The position numbers and the translations under genes are program-made. From assembly GCA_963726315.1 (NCBI GenBank), contig CAVSBZ010000007.1, positions 62,001 to 126,000 on the forward strand: 64,000 bases of DNA, given 5' to 3'. Origin of the DNA: FEB-25 sp963726315. Lineage in GTDB: Bacteria; Chloroflexota; Anaerolineae; Anaerolineales; UBA4823. The notes under the pieces were generated by a model. That model made no database searches. It had not been told where the DNA came from and worked only from the letters and a program-made list of their open reading frames with translations. How positions within the stretch are numbered: position 1 is the first letter of the stretch; every line of letters begins with the position of its first letter. Positions 26,801 to 37,116 of the stretch are shown one piece after another.

Positions 26801-29665
26801 ATGGTATACGGCATACGGTGGATGACTTCACAACTGATCTGGCGGTGCCATGCAGCCTCGACAACCCCGCCACCTGGCAGTATGATACTGACCCGTTCTG
26901 CGAGCCTCAATATGTCCCCGGCACGCCCAATATTTCGGTCGGTATGGAACAGTTCAATGACACGCCATTGGTGAACGGGACTGCTTACCCAACGGTAACA
27001 TTGGATCCCAAGTCTTACCGCTTCCGCATCCTCAACGCGGCCAATGACCGCTTCTGGAACCTACAGTGGTACATTGCAGACCCATCCACGGGTACCGATA
27101 GCGAAGTTGCCTTGAACCCAGCTCAGGTGGCAGCTGCACAGCTGGATCCGGTCGTCTTCCCGGAGGCGCTAAAGAGCATCACGATCAACAACGTGACATA
27201 CGATCTTACGGGTCCCGACTGGATTGCCATCGGTAGCGAGGGTGGTTTCTTACCTGCTCCGGTGGTCATCGATGGTCAGCAAGTAACCACCTGGATCACC
27301 GACCCTACCCGCTTTGACGTTGGTAATGTGGACCTGCATTCCCTATTACTGGCTCCCGCCGAGCGCGCTGACGTGATCGTCGACTTCTCACGGTTCGCTG
27401 GCAAGACCCTGATCCTGTATAATGATGCCCCTGCCGCCTTCCCAGCCCGTGTTCCAAGTTATGATTACTATACCGGTTACCCCGATCAAAGCCCGAATGG
27501 ACCTTCAGCCATCTTGCCTGGTTACGGACCGAATACCCGCACCATCATGCAGGTCAAGATCGCTGCAATTACTCCGGCTGCTCCATTTTAACCTGAATGC
27601 ACTTAGGCTTGCCTTCTCTCATAAAGCCAATGGCTCAGGTGTGTTCGAGTCTGGCCAGCACCCCATCATCGTCGGGCAATCAGACTATAACACCGCTTAC
27701 GGAACCAGCTTTGCCGCCAGCGGTGATTGCACCAATCCTCCTTTCCCTGCTAAATGCGACGGGCTCGCTCGTATCAATCAACAAGGCGGTGACCTGTTCA
27801 CCTTTGACACACTGAAAGGAGCAACATCCGGCACATGGGCGAAGCTTTCGATCCCGTTCCAACCGAAGGCGCTTCACGATGAGATGAATGCGGTCTCTTT
27901 CGATGAGTTCGGACGCATGACAGCCAACATAGGTATCGAAGCCGTCCCAGCTAATCCGGCAGCCCAAAACGTCACGCTGTATCCATTCATTAACCCGGCG
28001 ACGGAGCTGATCGATGCAACCAACCTGCCGAAGCTCGACGCGCTCGGTATCGGCATGACGCCCATCTCTGTGGCAGATGACGGCACCCAGATCTGGAAAA
28101 TCACCCACAATGGCGTGGATACACACCCCATCCACTTCCACCTGTACGACGTCCAGGTGCTCAACCGGGTCACCTGGGACAACATCATTATCAAGGATGA
28201 CCCCACCGAGCTGGGTTGGAAGGATACCGTGCGCATCAGCCCGCTGCAAGACACCATCGTGGCCTTGCGTCCGGTCATCCCATATGTGCCGTGGGAGCTG
28301 CCTAACAGCATCCGTATGCTGAACCCTATGATGGAACCTGGTTCACAGGTCGGGTTCAACAATGTTGACCCACAAGGCAACCCAACTAACCCAATCCTGA
28401 ATCAGCTGGTCAACTTTGGCTGGCAGTACGTCTACCACTGCCACATCCTGAGCCATGAAGAAATGGACATGATGCGACCGGTCTCAGTAGCCTTACCCCC
28501 CATTGCACCCGATGGACTTGTCTTCGACAGGCTTACTGGGACATTGACCTGGAATGACAACTCGATCAATGAGACAGAATTCCTAGTACAGAATTCAATC
28601 GACGGCGGAGTTACCTGGGTTGATGCTGGGACATCTCCTTCACCTCTCGACGCACCGAATGCACACAGTGTTCGCACTTTCACTGACCCAGCGTACGATG
28701 CGTTCACCGATTACCAGTATCGCGTGGTCGCCAATAATACCGTCGGTTATGGAGCTGAGTTCCCGAGTATGACCGTAAAGTCAACCTCCGCGGTGGTTAT
28801 CGTCTTGAACCCACCCCGGGCTCCATCCAACCTGACTGCTGCACTCACCTTTGGTCCGACGGTCACCCTTTCCTGGACGGACAATTCCACCAATGAGACT
28901 GGCTTTATTATCGAACGGTCCACCGGCGGGGCGTTCACCCAGATTGGAACGGTTGGGGCAGGAATCACCACATATGTTGACACGACTGGCCTTCCCGCTA
29001 CGACCTACACATACCAAGTGGCAGCTGTAAACGCCATTGGGTCATCCCTTTACTCGAACCAGGTTCAGGTTGTCATTCCAGCTGCTCCAGCTGCTCCTAG
29101 CCTCCTGACCGCGGTTCTGGCAGTTGGACCTACTGTCAACCTCACCTTCCGTGATAATGCCAACAACGAGCTCGGCTTTATCGTGGAACGGTCTACAGAT
29201 GGTATCAACTTCACCCTGCTCGTCACGTTGGGACCTCGCAACGGCACAGGTAACGTCTCGTATGGAGATAAATACCCTTCGGTTCAGCCTGGAGTAACCT
29301 ACACCTACCGGGTCGCGGCGATAAATGCCATCGTAAAATCGGCATACTCCAATACTGCCTCGGTAGTCGTGCCTCCTCTCCCGCCAGCACCCACCCTCCT
29401 TACTGCTACCCCAGTCCGGCAGGGAGCAAATGCCGAGCGCGTGACGGTGACCTGGACGAATATCGTCGGCGAAACTGGATACACCATCCAATGGAGTGCT
29501 TTCAGCAACTTTAGTGTCATTGCTGGAACTGCCAACGTCGGAGCCAATGTTACAACCTTCACCACCGGTAACATTGCCCGGCAGGTCTGGTACTTCCGGG
29601 TCGGTTCAGTAAACCAATCCGGGACCACCTGGTCAAACGTACTCACGGTACCCGCAGCCCCATAA
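23827..29665 (+). CDS. Giant secreted multicopper oxidase with Fn3 tail, interrupted by one frameshift
   Basis: About 1,945 residues once a single shift near 27586-27590 is bridged. AGGAGG fits ATG 23827 better than ATG 23824. A signal peptide (about 1-30) is followed by Gly-rich repeats with GSGY motifs, three repeats of about 90 residues (GSATGGSFTL...), more GSGY repeats, then the oxidase: HLHGG near 26188, YHDHSWG near 26407, HPIHFH near 28128 and HCHILSHEEMDMM near 28440. These supply all type 1, 2 and 3 copper ligands. Four Fn3-like repeats close the protein. Frame 1 ends CCA TTT TAA; dropping one T gives PFNLNALRLAF and joins the second half. Likely extracellular; metal or phenolic oxidation is inferred only. 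Confidence 0.85.
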
Positions 29666-29692
29666 ACCTGATTAATTTATGGAGGATAACGA

Positions 29693-29818
29693 ATTGATCT
29701 TAGACAAGATAAATTAAGTTCAAAAGTACTCCCGGGGTTTCTGGCTGATGGAGAAACCGAAGATGGGACACCAAGGGCAGTTATCGAAACCCTGGGAGAA
29801 TTAACTAACAAGGATTAA
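29693..29818 (+). CDS. Possible 41-residue ORF with ATT start
   Basis: Behind GGAGG (29681-29685) at 7 bases lies ATT, opening a 41-codon frame with an ordinary-looking composition (KVLPGFLADGETEDGTP..., ending GELTNKD). The SSKVLPGF piece recalls the tail of Uma2-type proteins, so it could be a gene remnant. The overlapping TTG at 29694 gives only seven codons. A terminator follows at 29839. Weak evidence. Confidence 0.25.
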   Translation: MDLRQDKLSSKVLPGFLADGETEDGTPRAVIETLGELTNKD

Positions 29819-29838
29819 GATCGGGGACATCCAAAGGG

Positions 29839-29871
29839 GAGGCTGGTTGAGAAACCAGCCTCTTGTGTTTT
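29839..29871 (+). terminator. Intrinsic terminator downstream of multicopper oxidase
   Basis: Perfect 10-bp stem (GAGGCTGGTT 29839-29848 with its complement 29853-29862), a GAGA (GNRA) tetraloop, and TTGTGTTTT directly after. The remaining parts of the 307-bp gap between the oxidase and the convergent polymerase gene hold nothing else recognisable. Confidence 0.85.
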
Positions 29872-29972
29872 AATCAGCGGCATATTTCATATTTGAGTCA
29901 GGTCATATAGGTCTATGCTGCTGAGTAAATCTCTTTTATTTTAGGTTCCTGTCGATTTTCCCCCGCATACGA

Positions 29973-32900
29973 TCATACGAGCGACCAGATCTTTTCTGCC
30001 CGGATGAAAGGCTCCCCCCGTTGGCTGTCCAGGTTCACCAGACCCTCGACTACATATGGTCCCGCAGTGGCTAGGGCTGCTCTTGAGCGCCGGTAAACTT
30101 CCGCTGTGATCACTACGTCCAGCATGCCTTCCAGGTCTTCCAGTGACATAAAGTAGATGTAATCCCCGCGTGTGGTGATGCTGCGCCTCCAAATTTGGCG
30201 CATACCCGCCACGCGCACGTGCTGCTCCAACCGCGCTGCCGCTTCCACAGTAGTGAGTGCCCCTGCTGCACTAATTTCCGCCTCTGCCAGCTCAAGCGGG
30301 TGCGCGATGACGCCCGTCCCCAGGATTTCCTCCTGTGCGGCCACTTTTTGAGCCAGGTCCCAGTCTCCCTGCTCACTCTCCCCCAGTGCAAACAAGGAAA
30401 GCTGCCCACCTTGCCAACCCCCATGTTCCAGTTGGTGGAGTAGTCCCGGGATGGTGCCAAAGCCTTCCAGCGCACCCACCCTCACCAGGTTTTCCACTTC
30501 CACCGGGCGTGGGTCCACCCGCCTCAGGAAATCACCCAACGAGCTGAATGGGCGCTTACGGGTGATGGCTGACTGTGTGCGCTGGGTTAGCTCGCGCACC
30601 TGGTCCAGCCCCATGAACAGCACCGCTTCTCTATCCAACACCTTGACGCTAAATTCCCGCTCCGCATAATTGATCTCGGGTGGGCGGAGTCTTAATCCCA
30701 GGCGGCGGGCTTCATTCATATATACCCGCTGGCTGTAATAGCCTCCCCAGTTCGCCAATACTGCTGCCATGAAAAATGCCGGGTAATGTGTTTTGCACCA
30801 TGCTGAACGCCAGCTCACCTGGGCATAGGATGCGGCGTGAGCTTTGGGGAACCCGTACCCCGCAAACGCGGCCATCAGCTCCCATATGCGCGTGGCGATA
30901 TCCTCGGGAACCTTGCCCCTCTCCCATGCCCCCAACACAAATTTCTCTTGCAGTGCCTGCATCTGTTTACCCGGGTCGAAGTGCGACATCGCCCGCCGCA
31001 GCAGGTCGGCCTCTGCCAGGCTGAAACCTGCCAGCTCATGGGCGATCCGCAGCACTTGTTCCTGGTACAGGATGACGCCGTAAGTATCTTCCAGCAGCGA
31101 GCTCACCGCTGGGTGCAGGTGCTCGGTGGCTTCCTTGCCCAGGTGTCTCCTCACAAATGCGTCCTTCAGACCACCGGTGAGTGGTCCCGGCCGATATAGT
31201 GACAGTGCCACCATCAGGTCATCCACGCTGCTGGCTTTGACCTCTTTGAGCGTGGCGCGCATCCCTGGGCTTTCAATCTGGAAACAGCCAATCGTCCGTC
31301 CCTGGCTCACCATCTGGCTGACTGCCGGGTCTTCTTGGGGAATGGTTTCCAGGATTTCGGTGAGGATGGAGTTCTCTGGATGCAGGTTCTTGGGTGGTTG
31401 TTCCTTGGCGATAATCTCAACCACATCACCTAATACGGTTAATCCTCTGATACCCAATAAATCGATCTTGACCAATCCAAGCCGTTCAATCAATTCCAGG
31501 TCGAACTGGGTGATGACCACACCTTTGTTTGCCATCTGGGTGGGTGCCAGGTCAGTTAGGGGTCCTGGGCTGATCACTACCCCGCCTGGGTGGACGGAAA
31601 GGTGATGAGGCAGTCCGATTAGCGCCGCCGCATCCTTGAATATCGCCTGGTGGGTCGGAGAACGGTACCGCTCGCTTAACTCGGCGAAAGGATCGTCCTT
31701 GCTGCTTCCCCGCCTGGACGGGCTGAACCAGCGATACGGCAGGCTGTCTGCTAGGCGGCTCACTTCATCTGCTGGCAGCCCATAGGCCTTTGCCACCTCC
31801 CGCAGCGCTGACCGGCTGCGGAAGCGGTTGATCGTGCATACGGTCGCTACCTGGTCTTCCCCAAATCGCTGGTAGACGAAACGGATCACCTCATCTCTTC
31901 TTCGTGAACACAGATCGGTATCGATGTCCGGTGGGGTCGCCCGCGCCGGGTTGAGGAAGCGCTCGAAATACAGGTTTAACCGGATTGGGTCTGGAGATGT
32001 GATTCCCAGGCAGTGTGCTACCAGGGATGATCCCGCAGAACCGCGTGACGAGAATGGGATTCCCTCACGGCGGGCGAAGTTCAAGATTTCTTCCACGATC
32101 AGGAACAGGGAGGTATACCCGTATTCACCAATCACCGCTAACTCATGGTCGAGACGGGCTTGCAAGTCTGGCGAGATTTGCCCATACAGCCTGGAAGCAC
32201 CGGCCTGTGCTTTCTGGCGCAGCAGTTCCTGGCTGGATATCCCGGCTGATAGGTTGATTTCCGGGAAGTGCAGCACACCTAATGGCAGCTCCAGCTGGCA
32301 GCGTGAGGCAACCTCCTGCGTCGCATCAATAGCCAGCGGAAAGTTCGGCATTCGTTCTCCCATTTCACTCGGGCTGATAAATTCGGCTTGGGGAGGGGCA
32401 GTCGTAGTGGGGTTAAGCTCTTTAAGCGGTTGTATCAGGCGGATGGCTGTCTGCACCTGTTGCAGGTGCGCCTGTTGTGCAGTCAGGTAATGCACATCAT
32501 GGGTGGCCACCGTGGGGAGGTGGAGCCGGTGAGCCAGCGTGGTCAGGCTGACACATAACTCGAGGTCTTCGGCGGCATGGTTCTGCAGCTCAATGTATAG
32601 GCGTCCTTCGAAAAGCTCGTTGAGTTGTTCAGCCCAGTTTTCTGCCATTTGACGCTGTCCTGAAGCCACCAGTCTGGCGAGCGAGCCTCTCCTTCCCCCA
32701 TTCAGACAGATCAATCCGTCGCTTTCGTGCGCCAGGATGTCGAATGGCAGCACCGCGTTATCATCGCTGAGCGCGCTGCTGATCCGGCACAGGCTGCGCC
32801 ATCCGGTCATATCCATCGCCAGCAGGATCAATGTGCCCGACCCAACGGTTTCCATTTTTTGCGGGGGAGCTGTATCCACTTCCAAGCCCAGGATGGGCTT

Positions 32901-33077
32901 GATCCCTGCCTGATGGCAGGCATCCTGGAACTCAACAGCCCCACTCAGGCAGTGATGGTCGGTTAACGCCAAAGCAGGCATTCCCCAATTTGCTGCGGTG
33001 GTTGCCAGCTCCAGCGGAGATGGCAACCCGCGCAGTAAGGAATAATACGAATGAGTACGCAGGTGGATGAATCCCAT
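29973..33077 (-). CDS. dnaE2: DnaE2-type (error-prone) DNA polymerase III alpha subunit
   Basis: 1034 residues. The PHP domain opens FIHLRTHSYYSLLRG and continues ALTDHHCLSGAVEFQ. The palm has the DxD pair in PDIDTDLCSRRRDEVI and the third Asp in VKIDLLGIRGL. Finger and helix-hairpin-helix regions follow (YGVILYQEQVLRIAHELAGF, GYGFPKAHAASYA), then a C-terminal OB domain with DYIYFMSLEDLEGMLDVVI. The length and lack of a long C-terminal tail match DnaE2, the damage-tolerant paralogue, rather than replicative DnaE1. Unlike many genomes, no imuA, imuB or lexA lies nearby. DnaE3 is the main alternative. Confidence 0.85.
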   Translation of the reverse strand: MGFIHLRTHSYYSLLRGLPSPLELATTAANWGMPALALTDHHCLSGAVEFQDACHQAGIKPILGLEVDTAPPQKMETVGSGTLILLAMDMTGWRSLCRISSALSDDNAVLPFDILAHESDGLICLNGGRRGSLARLVASGQRQMAENWAEQLNELFEGRLYIELQNHAAEDLELCVSLTTLAHRLHLPTVATHDVHYLTAQQAHLQQVQTAIRLIQPLKELNPTTTAPPQAEFISPSEMGERMPNFPLAIDATQEVASRCQLELPLGVLHFPEINLSAGISSQELLRQKAQAGASRLYGQISPDLQARLDHELAVIGEYGYTSLFLIVEEILNFARREGIPFSSRGSAGSSLVAHCLGITSPDPIRLNLYFERFLNPARATPPDIDTDLCSRRRDEVIRFVYQRFGEDQVATVCTINRFRSRSALREVAKAYGLPADEVSRLADSLPYRWFSPSRRGSSKDDPFAELSERYRSPTHQAIFKDAAALIGLPHHLSVHPGGVVISPGPLTDLAPTQMANKGVVITQFDLELIERLGLVKIDLLGIRGLTVLGDVVEIIAKEQPPKNLHPENSILTEILETIPQEDPAVSQMVSQGRTIGCFQIESPGMRATLKEVKASSVDDLMVALSLYRPGPLTGGLKDAFVRRHLGKEATEHLHPAVSSLLEDTYGVILYQEQVLRIAHELAGFSLAEADLLRRAMSHFDPGKQMQALQEKFVLGAWERGKVPEDIATRIWELMAAFAGYGFPKAHAASYAQVSWRSAWCKTHYPAFFMAAVLANWGGYYSQRVYMNEARRLGLRLRPPEINYAEREFSVKVLDREAVLFMGLDQVRELTQRTQSAITRKRPFSSLGDFLRRVDPRPVEVENLVRVGALEGFGTIPGLLHQLEHGGWQGGQLSLFALGESEQGDWDLAQKVAAQEEILGTGVIAHPLELAEAEISAAGALTTVEAAARLEQHVRVAGMRQIWRRSITTRGDYIYFMSLEDLEGMLDVVITAEVYRRSRAALATAGPYVVEGLVNLDSQRGEPFIRAEKIWSLV

Positions 33078-33254
33078 GCTGAGATTGTAACCCTGCTTAA
33101 GTCTGGCGGAAAGGCTTCGCGCTGTTTAAAAATAACCAGAGTAAAGGATCCAGCGCCATCTGTAAAGGCTCAGGTTCGGATATCACCGGCCTTTATGATT
33201 CTATGGCTGCGTCTATGCTAGCAATCCCTCTACTCTAAGGCTGTTAGTTCCAGC

Positions 33255-33722
33255 CTAGCGGATGGTCGCCAGGTCTTTTAAAAGTGCTTCCTTTTCTTCA
33301 GGGTCAGGCAGAGTCGCTGCCACCTGGTGCGCAGAGATAAGGAATTTTTCCATCTCGTCCAGGTTGCCTGCCACGCTTTCTGCCCGTGCCAGTGCTTCGT
33401 AAGCATAACCACGGTAGAAGGGTAATACGCCATCGGCTTGAGCAGCCTCCAGGCATAGTAACCCGTAATGCCTTGATTGATCCGCCTGGCGCATGAGAGC
33501 GTACACCCTTGCCACCTGCCAGTATCCGATCGATAATTTGGTGGGGGTGCAGTCCTCCCTTTGCGTCCAGTGCCACAGCGATGCCAGGCTTAATCGGAGC
33601 ATCCTGTCATCTTCCTCGCTGGTGCGCACGGGTTTGTCTATATAATCCCATGCCTGGTTGAAGCATCCTGCTGAAAAGTATTTATGGGCAGCTTGTAGGT
33701 CAAAATCTGGTTTTTTCACCAT
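33255..33722 (-). CDS. Helical-repeat (TPR-like) hypothetical protein
   Basis: 155 residues, start ATG with GAGGGA upstream. Almost entirely helical: AAHKYFSAGCFNQAWDYID, then a middle helix pair, then GYAYEALARAESVAGNLDEM near 105-124, which fits a tetratricopeptide-like fold. No catalytic motif. It follows the Hsp70-like gene after 150 bp on the same strand and may be part of that operon. I cannot name a family. Confidence 0.65.
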   Translation of the reverse strand: MVKKPDFDLQAAHKYFSAGCFNQAWDYIDKPVRTSEEDDRMLRLSLASLWHWTQREDCTPTKLSIGYWQVARVYALMRQADQSRHYGLLCLEAAQADGVLPFYRGYAYEALARAESVAGNLDEMEKFLISAHQVAATLPDPEEKEALLKDLATIR

Positions 33723-33872
33723 ATATCCCTCATTCCTGACTGTTCCCCTGGGCTCACCATCGAGGCCAGGTGCCTGATTGATTTAATGTAATTTGGATTA
33801 TAACGTCCGGGTTGACTGGGGAGGATAAATGTTTTATGAGACGTAAGCGTTAAGTCAAAATAAGCCGGATGA

Positions 33873-35201
33873 TTAAGCCTGATGGGCTTTGATCGCCAGT
33901 CCCCCCGCCACGCTGTTGAACACATCCGACGCTTTCACTTTTTCCTGTCCGAAGATCCTCACCAGCATGTCGGAGAATAACGGTATATTGGATGATCCAC
34001 CGGTTTTTACTACTGCATCGATCTCACCCGGTTCTATCCCCGATGCGTTGACTGTCTCCATCAAGACTTGTTCAATTTGGTCGCGGTATTCCTGTATGTC
34101 TTTTTCAAACTGGCTGCGTGTGTACAATTCCCACAGGTCCAGGTCTTTCTCCTTCATCCTGGCAATTGCTGCTCCCCGGCTTGATAATGTGATCTTGGTC
34201 GCTTCCACCATATTATAAAAGGAGAACGCCAGGTCATTAAAAATCAAGGATTTGAGTGCAGTCAGCCTCACCGGCGCAATCCGTTTATGGATCGCTTCCT
34301 CCAGCGCAGCTTTGGCGCGCGGCGTCGATAGCTCCGGCATGGTCGACCAATCTGGGATGGTTTGGATCAGGTTGAGGATTTCCGGGTCGTGCTGCACCAA
34401 CCCTTTACCGAAGTGCGCCAGCATGCGTTTTTGGATGATCACCCGGTCGAAGTCGCTCCCGGCGATGCTGATACCTCCGCTGGCATACACCTCCCGGTGT
34501 TTTGGGTCACCCAGCCGCATGATGGTCAAGTCGAGCGTCCCGCCGCCAAAGTCAAAGATAAGAACGGTTTGCGGGCGGCTGAGTGAGGTTTCATAATACA
34601 GGGCCGCTGCTACAGGTTCGAGCTCGAAATCAACCTGCTTAAATCCGGCCTCGGTTGCCGCCTGTAGCAGGGTGTTTTGGGCTCGCAGATCCTGCTCCGC
34701 ATCCAGGGAGAATTTCACCGGCCTTCCCAGGGTTACCGCGCTGATCTCATCCTGGAGCACGCTTTCCGCCCGCTGCTTTAATGCCTGCAGATAGCTGGAG
34801 ATAATATCGGTCAGGTTGTAATAGCGCTCAAAGACCTGCGTCCCCTGGTATTTTTCTGAGCGTAATGCTGTCTTGATGAATTGCAGCAGTCTTCCCGACT
34901 GCAGCTCGTCCACGTAGACGTAAATATCGCGTACATAATGCAGCTCCGCGCCGGTGTAATCAATCTCGCCAGACCACTTCTTGACGAAACGTCGCGGCCG
35001 GTTGATATTATGCTTATAATAATTCTCCACCGCTTCCTGTCCGATGAAATGCTTGTAGTCCCGCGTGATATACAGGATTGTTTTGACCACTTCCGGTACG
35101 ATGTTTTTGTTGTCCAGCGGCAGGACGTACACCTCGCCGTCCTGATAGATGGCTACACCTGAATTTGAGGTCCCGAAATCAATCCCTACCTTCAGTCCCA
35201 T
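33873..35201 (-). CDS. Hsp70-family protein, ATPase domain only (YegD-like)
   Basis: 442 residues from the ATG at 35201, chosen because AGAGGTG lies 9 bases upstream; GTG 35213 and ATG 35210 are too close to that site. Phosphate loop 1 is GIDFGTSNSGVA (about 5-16), phosphate loop 2 IFDFGGGTLDLTIM (about 186-199), adenosine motif VVKTGGSSNIPL (about 404-415). The protein stops after the actin-like ATPase fold, so it has no peptide-binding domain and should not be an ordinary chaperone. The gene starts 35 bp after the GyrA-CTD-like gene and is surely co-transcribed with it. Confidence 0.9.
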   Translation of the reverse strand: MGLKVGIDFGTSNSGVAIYQDGEVYVLPLDNKNIVPEVVKTILYITRDYKHFIGQEAVENYYKHNINRPRRFVKKWSGEIDYTGAELHYVRDIYVYVDELQSGRLLQFIKTALRSEKYQGTQVFERYYNLTDIISSYLQALKQRAESVLQDEISAVTLGRPVKFSLDAEQDLRAQNTLLQAATEAGFKQVDFELEPVAAALYYETSLSRPQTVLIFDFGGGTLDLTIMRLGDPKHREVYASGGISIAGSDFDRVIIQKRMLAHFGKGLVQHDPEILNLIQTIPDWSTMPELSTPRAKAALEEAIHKRIAPVRLTALKSLIFNDLAFSFYNMVEATKITLSSRGAAIARMKEKDLDLWELYTRSQFEKDIQEYRDQIEQVLMETVNASGIEPGEIDAVVKTGGSSNIPLFSDMLVRIFGQEKVKASDVFNSVAGGLAIKAHQA

Positions 35202-35236
35202 TTTATTCATCACCTCTGCTGGATATCATGGGCAGG

Positions 35237-36430
35237 CTATTCATGCCCCTCGGGTCGGTGAAAAGTTGAAAAGCTCACAATCGATGGTGAAGCTTGCCCT
35301 GACGGCACCCTTCCGGTCTCCAAAAGGTCTTTCACTCGATAGACATTAAGTGCCCCATCCATTTGCAGGAACACGCCCCAGCTGGTTTCATCCACCGGGG
35401 CTGCTCCTGCGATGCGGATGCCCGCCTCGCGTCTCTCCTTGGAGATGATCGCTTGACCTCTAGACTTGAAAGAATTGGCCGGTTCTAGCCAGCTCGCTTC
35501 TCGGTGCACTGCTTTACCATTTTGGGTGATGAACAGTATGGATGGCTCTTGGTTTACCAGGAATGCTGACACGATGTGGTCCGTGATCCCCAGGCGGATC
35601 ACTTCCTCAATTGCAGTTGGCAGGTGCTCTGGTTGCATGCTGAAGATGTATCCCTCCTGGCTCACCAGAACAAATAGGCCATCTTTATTAGTAAATGTCA
35701 ACCCGCAGGTTTTATCCGCTGGCACTTTTACCCCTGTTCCGATGTAATCATCGGCTAAGTGAGAGGTGAAGGACGACACCTTTATCTTCTTCACGTACCC
35801 TTTGCGGCTGGCCTGGATGCACATTTCGTACAGCGGCATTTTAGCAATCGGCTGGATGGCCGCCAGCTCCTCCTTGATGCGCGGTTCCTCTAAAAACGCT
35901 CCATCCCACCCGAGGTTAGCGGCGTCGGATAAAGGCAGCAGAGAGGCTGGATGCGTCACAGTCCGCCCTGAATTGAATAGAAAAAGAAGCTCTTCCTGAG
36001 AGCTGGTAGCCAGCACAGTAGGCACAGCTCCATCTGGGAAAATCTCACCCATGATATTTGCAATCGATGGTGAAGGAACCGCCTCTGCCGGGGGCATTTC
36101 CAACCTTAATACTCTGCCCAGCGGGTTGTATAACACGATACTGATGGTCTCCTGGATGGGTGGGGTGGCTGGTACTTCGCTGGGAAACACCACCTCACCC
36201 CCCAGCTGCCGCTTCAACAGTTCCAGCTGGTACTCCAGGCTGGCAATCCGGCTCACGTATTCATCCACTTTTCTCCCGCTAAGCAGCTCGATATTTTGTG
36301 CCGCCAGCTCTTCTTCCCGGCTTGCCAGCTCACTCAATCGATTAGCAATGTAGCGAATGATCAGCTCCGCGGAAGCCGGCCTTTCTTCTACCTCGCGGAT
36401 CCATTCATCGATCTTATCAGGACTGATCAT
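35237..36430 (-). CDS. Stand-alone GyrA C-terminal-like beta-propeller protein with coiled-coil N-terminus
   Basis: 397 residues after AAGGAGG. Residues 1-95 are a charged helical coiled coil; no topoisomerase breakage domain is present. From about 105 on there are repeated blade-like units as in the GyrA/ParC C-terminal pinwheel: ASRKGYVKKIKVSSF, GLTFTNKDGLFVLVS, ILFITQNGKAVHREAS, FKSRGQAIISKERREAG. In gyrase this domain wraps DNA. The true GyrA box (QRRGGKG) is not seen, so strong wrapping may be lost. It heads a probable operon with an Hsp70 ATPase-domain protein and a helical-repeat protein. Function unknown; DNA binding is inferred. Confidence 0.8.
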   Translation of the reverse strand: MISPDKIDEWIREVEERPASAELIIRYIANRLSELASREEELAAQNIELLSGRKVDEYVSRIASLEYQLELLKRQLGGEVVFPSEVPATPPIQETISIVLYNPLGRVLRLEMPPAEAVPSPSIANIMGEIFPDGAVPTVLATSSQEELLFLFNSGRTVTHPASLLPLSDAANLGWDGAFLEEPRIKEELAAIQPIAKMPLYEMCIQASRKGYVKKIKVSSFTSHLADDYIGTGVKVPADKTCGLTFTNKDGLFVLVSQEGYIFSMQPEHLPTAIEEVIRLGITDHIVSAFLVNQEPSILFITQNGKAVHREASWLEPANSFKSRGQAIISKERREAGIRIAGAAPVDETSWGVFLQMDGALNVYRVKDLLETGRVPSGQASPSIVSFSTFHRPEGHE

Positions 36431-36648
36431 GCTGCCTCCTTTATGAATCTGGTAGGAATGCCTGAGAGGTGAATATTACCAGATTTTCATATCTCAAGTC
36501 CTTCAAAATTGACCTGTCACTGTTCTGTATTATTTTTTAAATGCAATCGGAGGAATAATATTACTATTCATCCTGAGTGGTAAACTATATAATATTCCCA
36601 ATTCGAATGATATTCCTGAGAACAAATTACACGAGGAGGTAATTTACA

Positions 36649-37116
36649 ATGAAAGGCAACGAGAAGATTCTTGAAGTGCTTAACAACCTTTTATCCGATG
36701 AGCTCACAGCGATCAGTCAGTACATGGTGCATTCCGAGATGTGTGATAACTGGCGTTATCTGGAGTTGCATAAAGCCGTCGAGGAGAGGGCGATAACGGA
36801 AATGAAGCACGCAGAAAGACTGATTGCCCGCATCCTGTTTCTGGATGGGACGCCCGTCGTCAGCAGCCTGAAGAAGATCAACATCGGTGCCGACATCGAA
36901 GCCCAGTTTGCTAACGATTTAGCTGCCGAGTACGGCGCAGTCAAGGGCTACAACGATGGCATCCGTCTGGCCTATGAGCTCGGTGATAATGGCAGCCGTG
37001 AGCTGATGGATTCCATCCTCACCGATGAGGAGGAACATGTCGATTGGCTGGAAGCCCAGATTGGTCAGGTCAAGGTGATGGGTCTCCAGTCTTATCTGGT
37101 TGAACAGGTCGATTAA
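36649..37116 (+). CDS. bfr: Bacterioferritin
   Basis: 155 residues behind GAGGAGG. Four-helix ferritin-like fold with the ferroxidase ligands: Glu18 in SDELTAI, Glu and His in TEMKHAERL (about 48-56), Glu near 94 in AAEYGAVKGYN, and EEEHVDWLE near 127-135. The Met in TEMKH is the usual axial haem ligand, so this should be a haem-containing bacterioferritin, not a plain ferritin. It stores iron and uses up peroxide. Rubrerythrin follows about 160 bp later. Confidence 0.95.
   Translation: MKGNEKILEVLNNLLSDELTAISQYMVHSEMCDNWRYLELHKAVEERAITEMKHAERLIARILFLDGTPVVSSLKKINIGADIEAQFANDLAAEYGAVKGYNDGIRLAYELGDNGSRELMDSILTDEEEHVDWLEAQIGQVKVMGLQSYLVEQVD

Noticed and set aside
27422..27600. Separate second oxidase gene starting at 27422
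   Set aside because: The first 55 codons of that frame are the out-of-frame copy of the upstream oxidase; only the part after about 27590 is real and continues the same protein.
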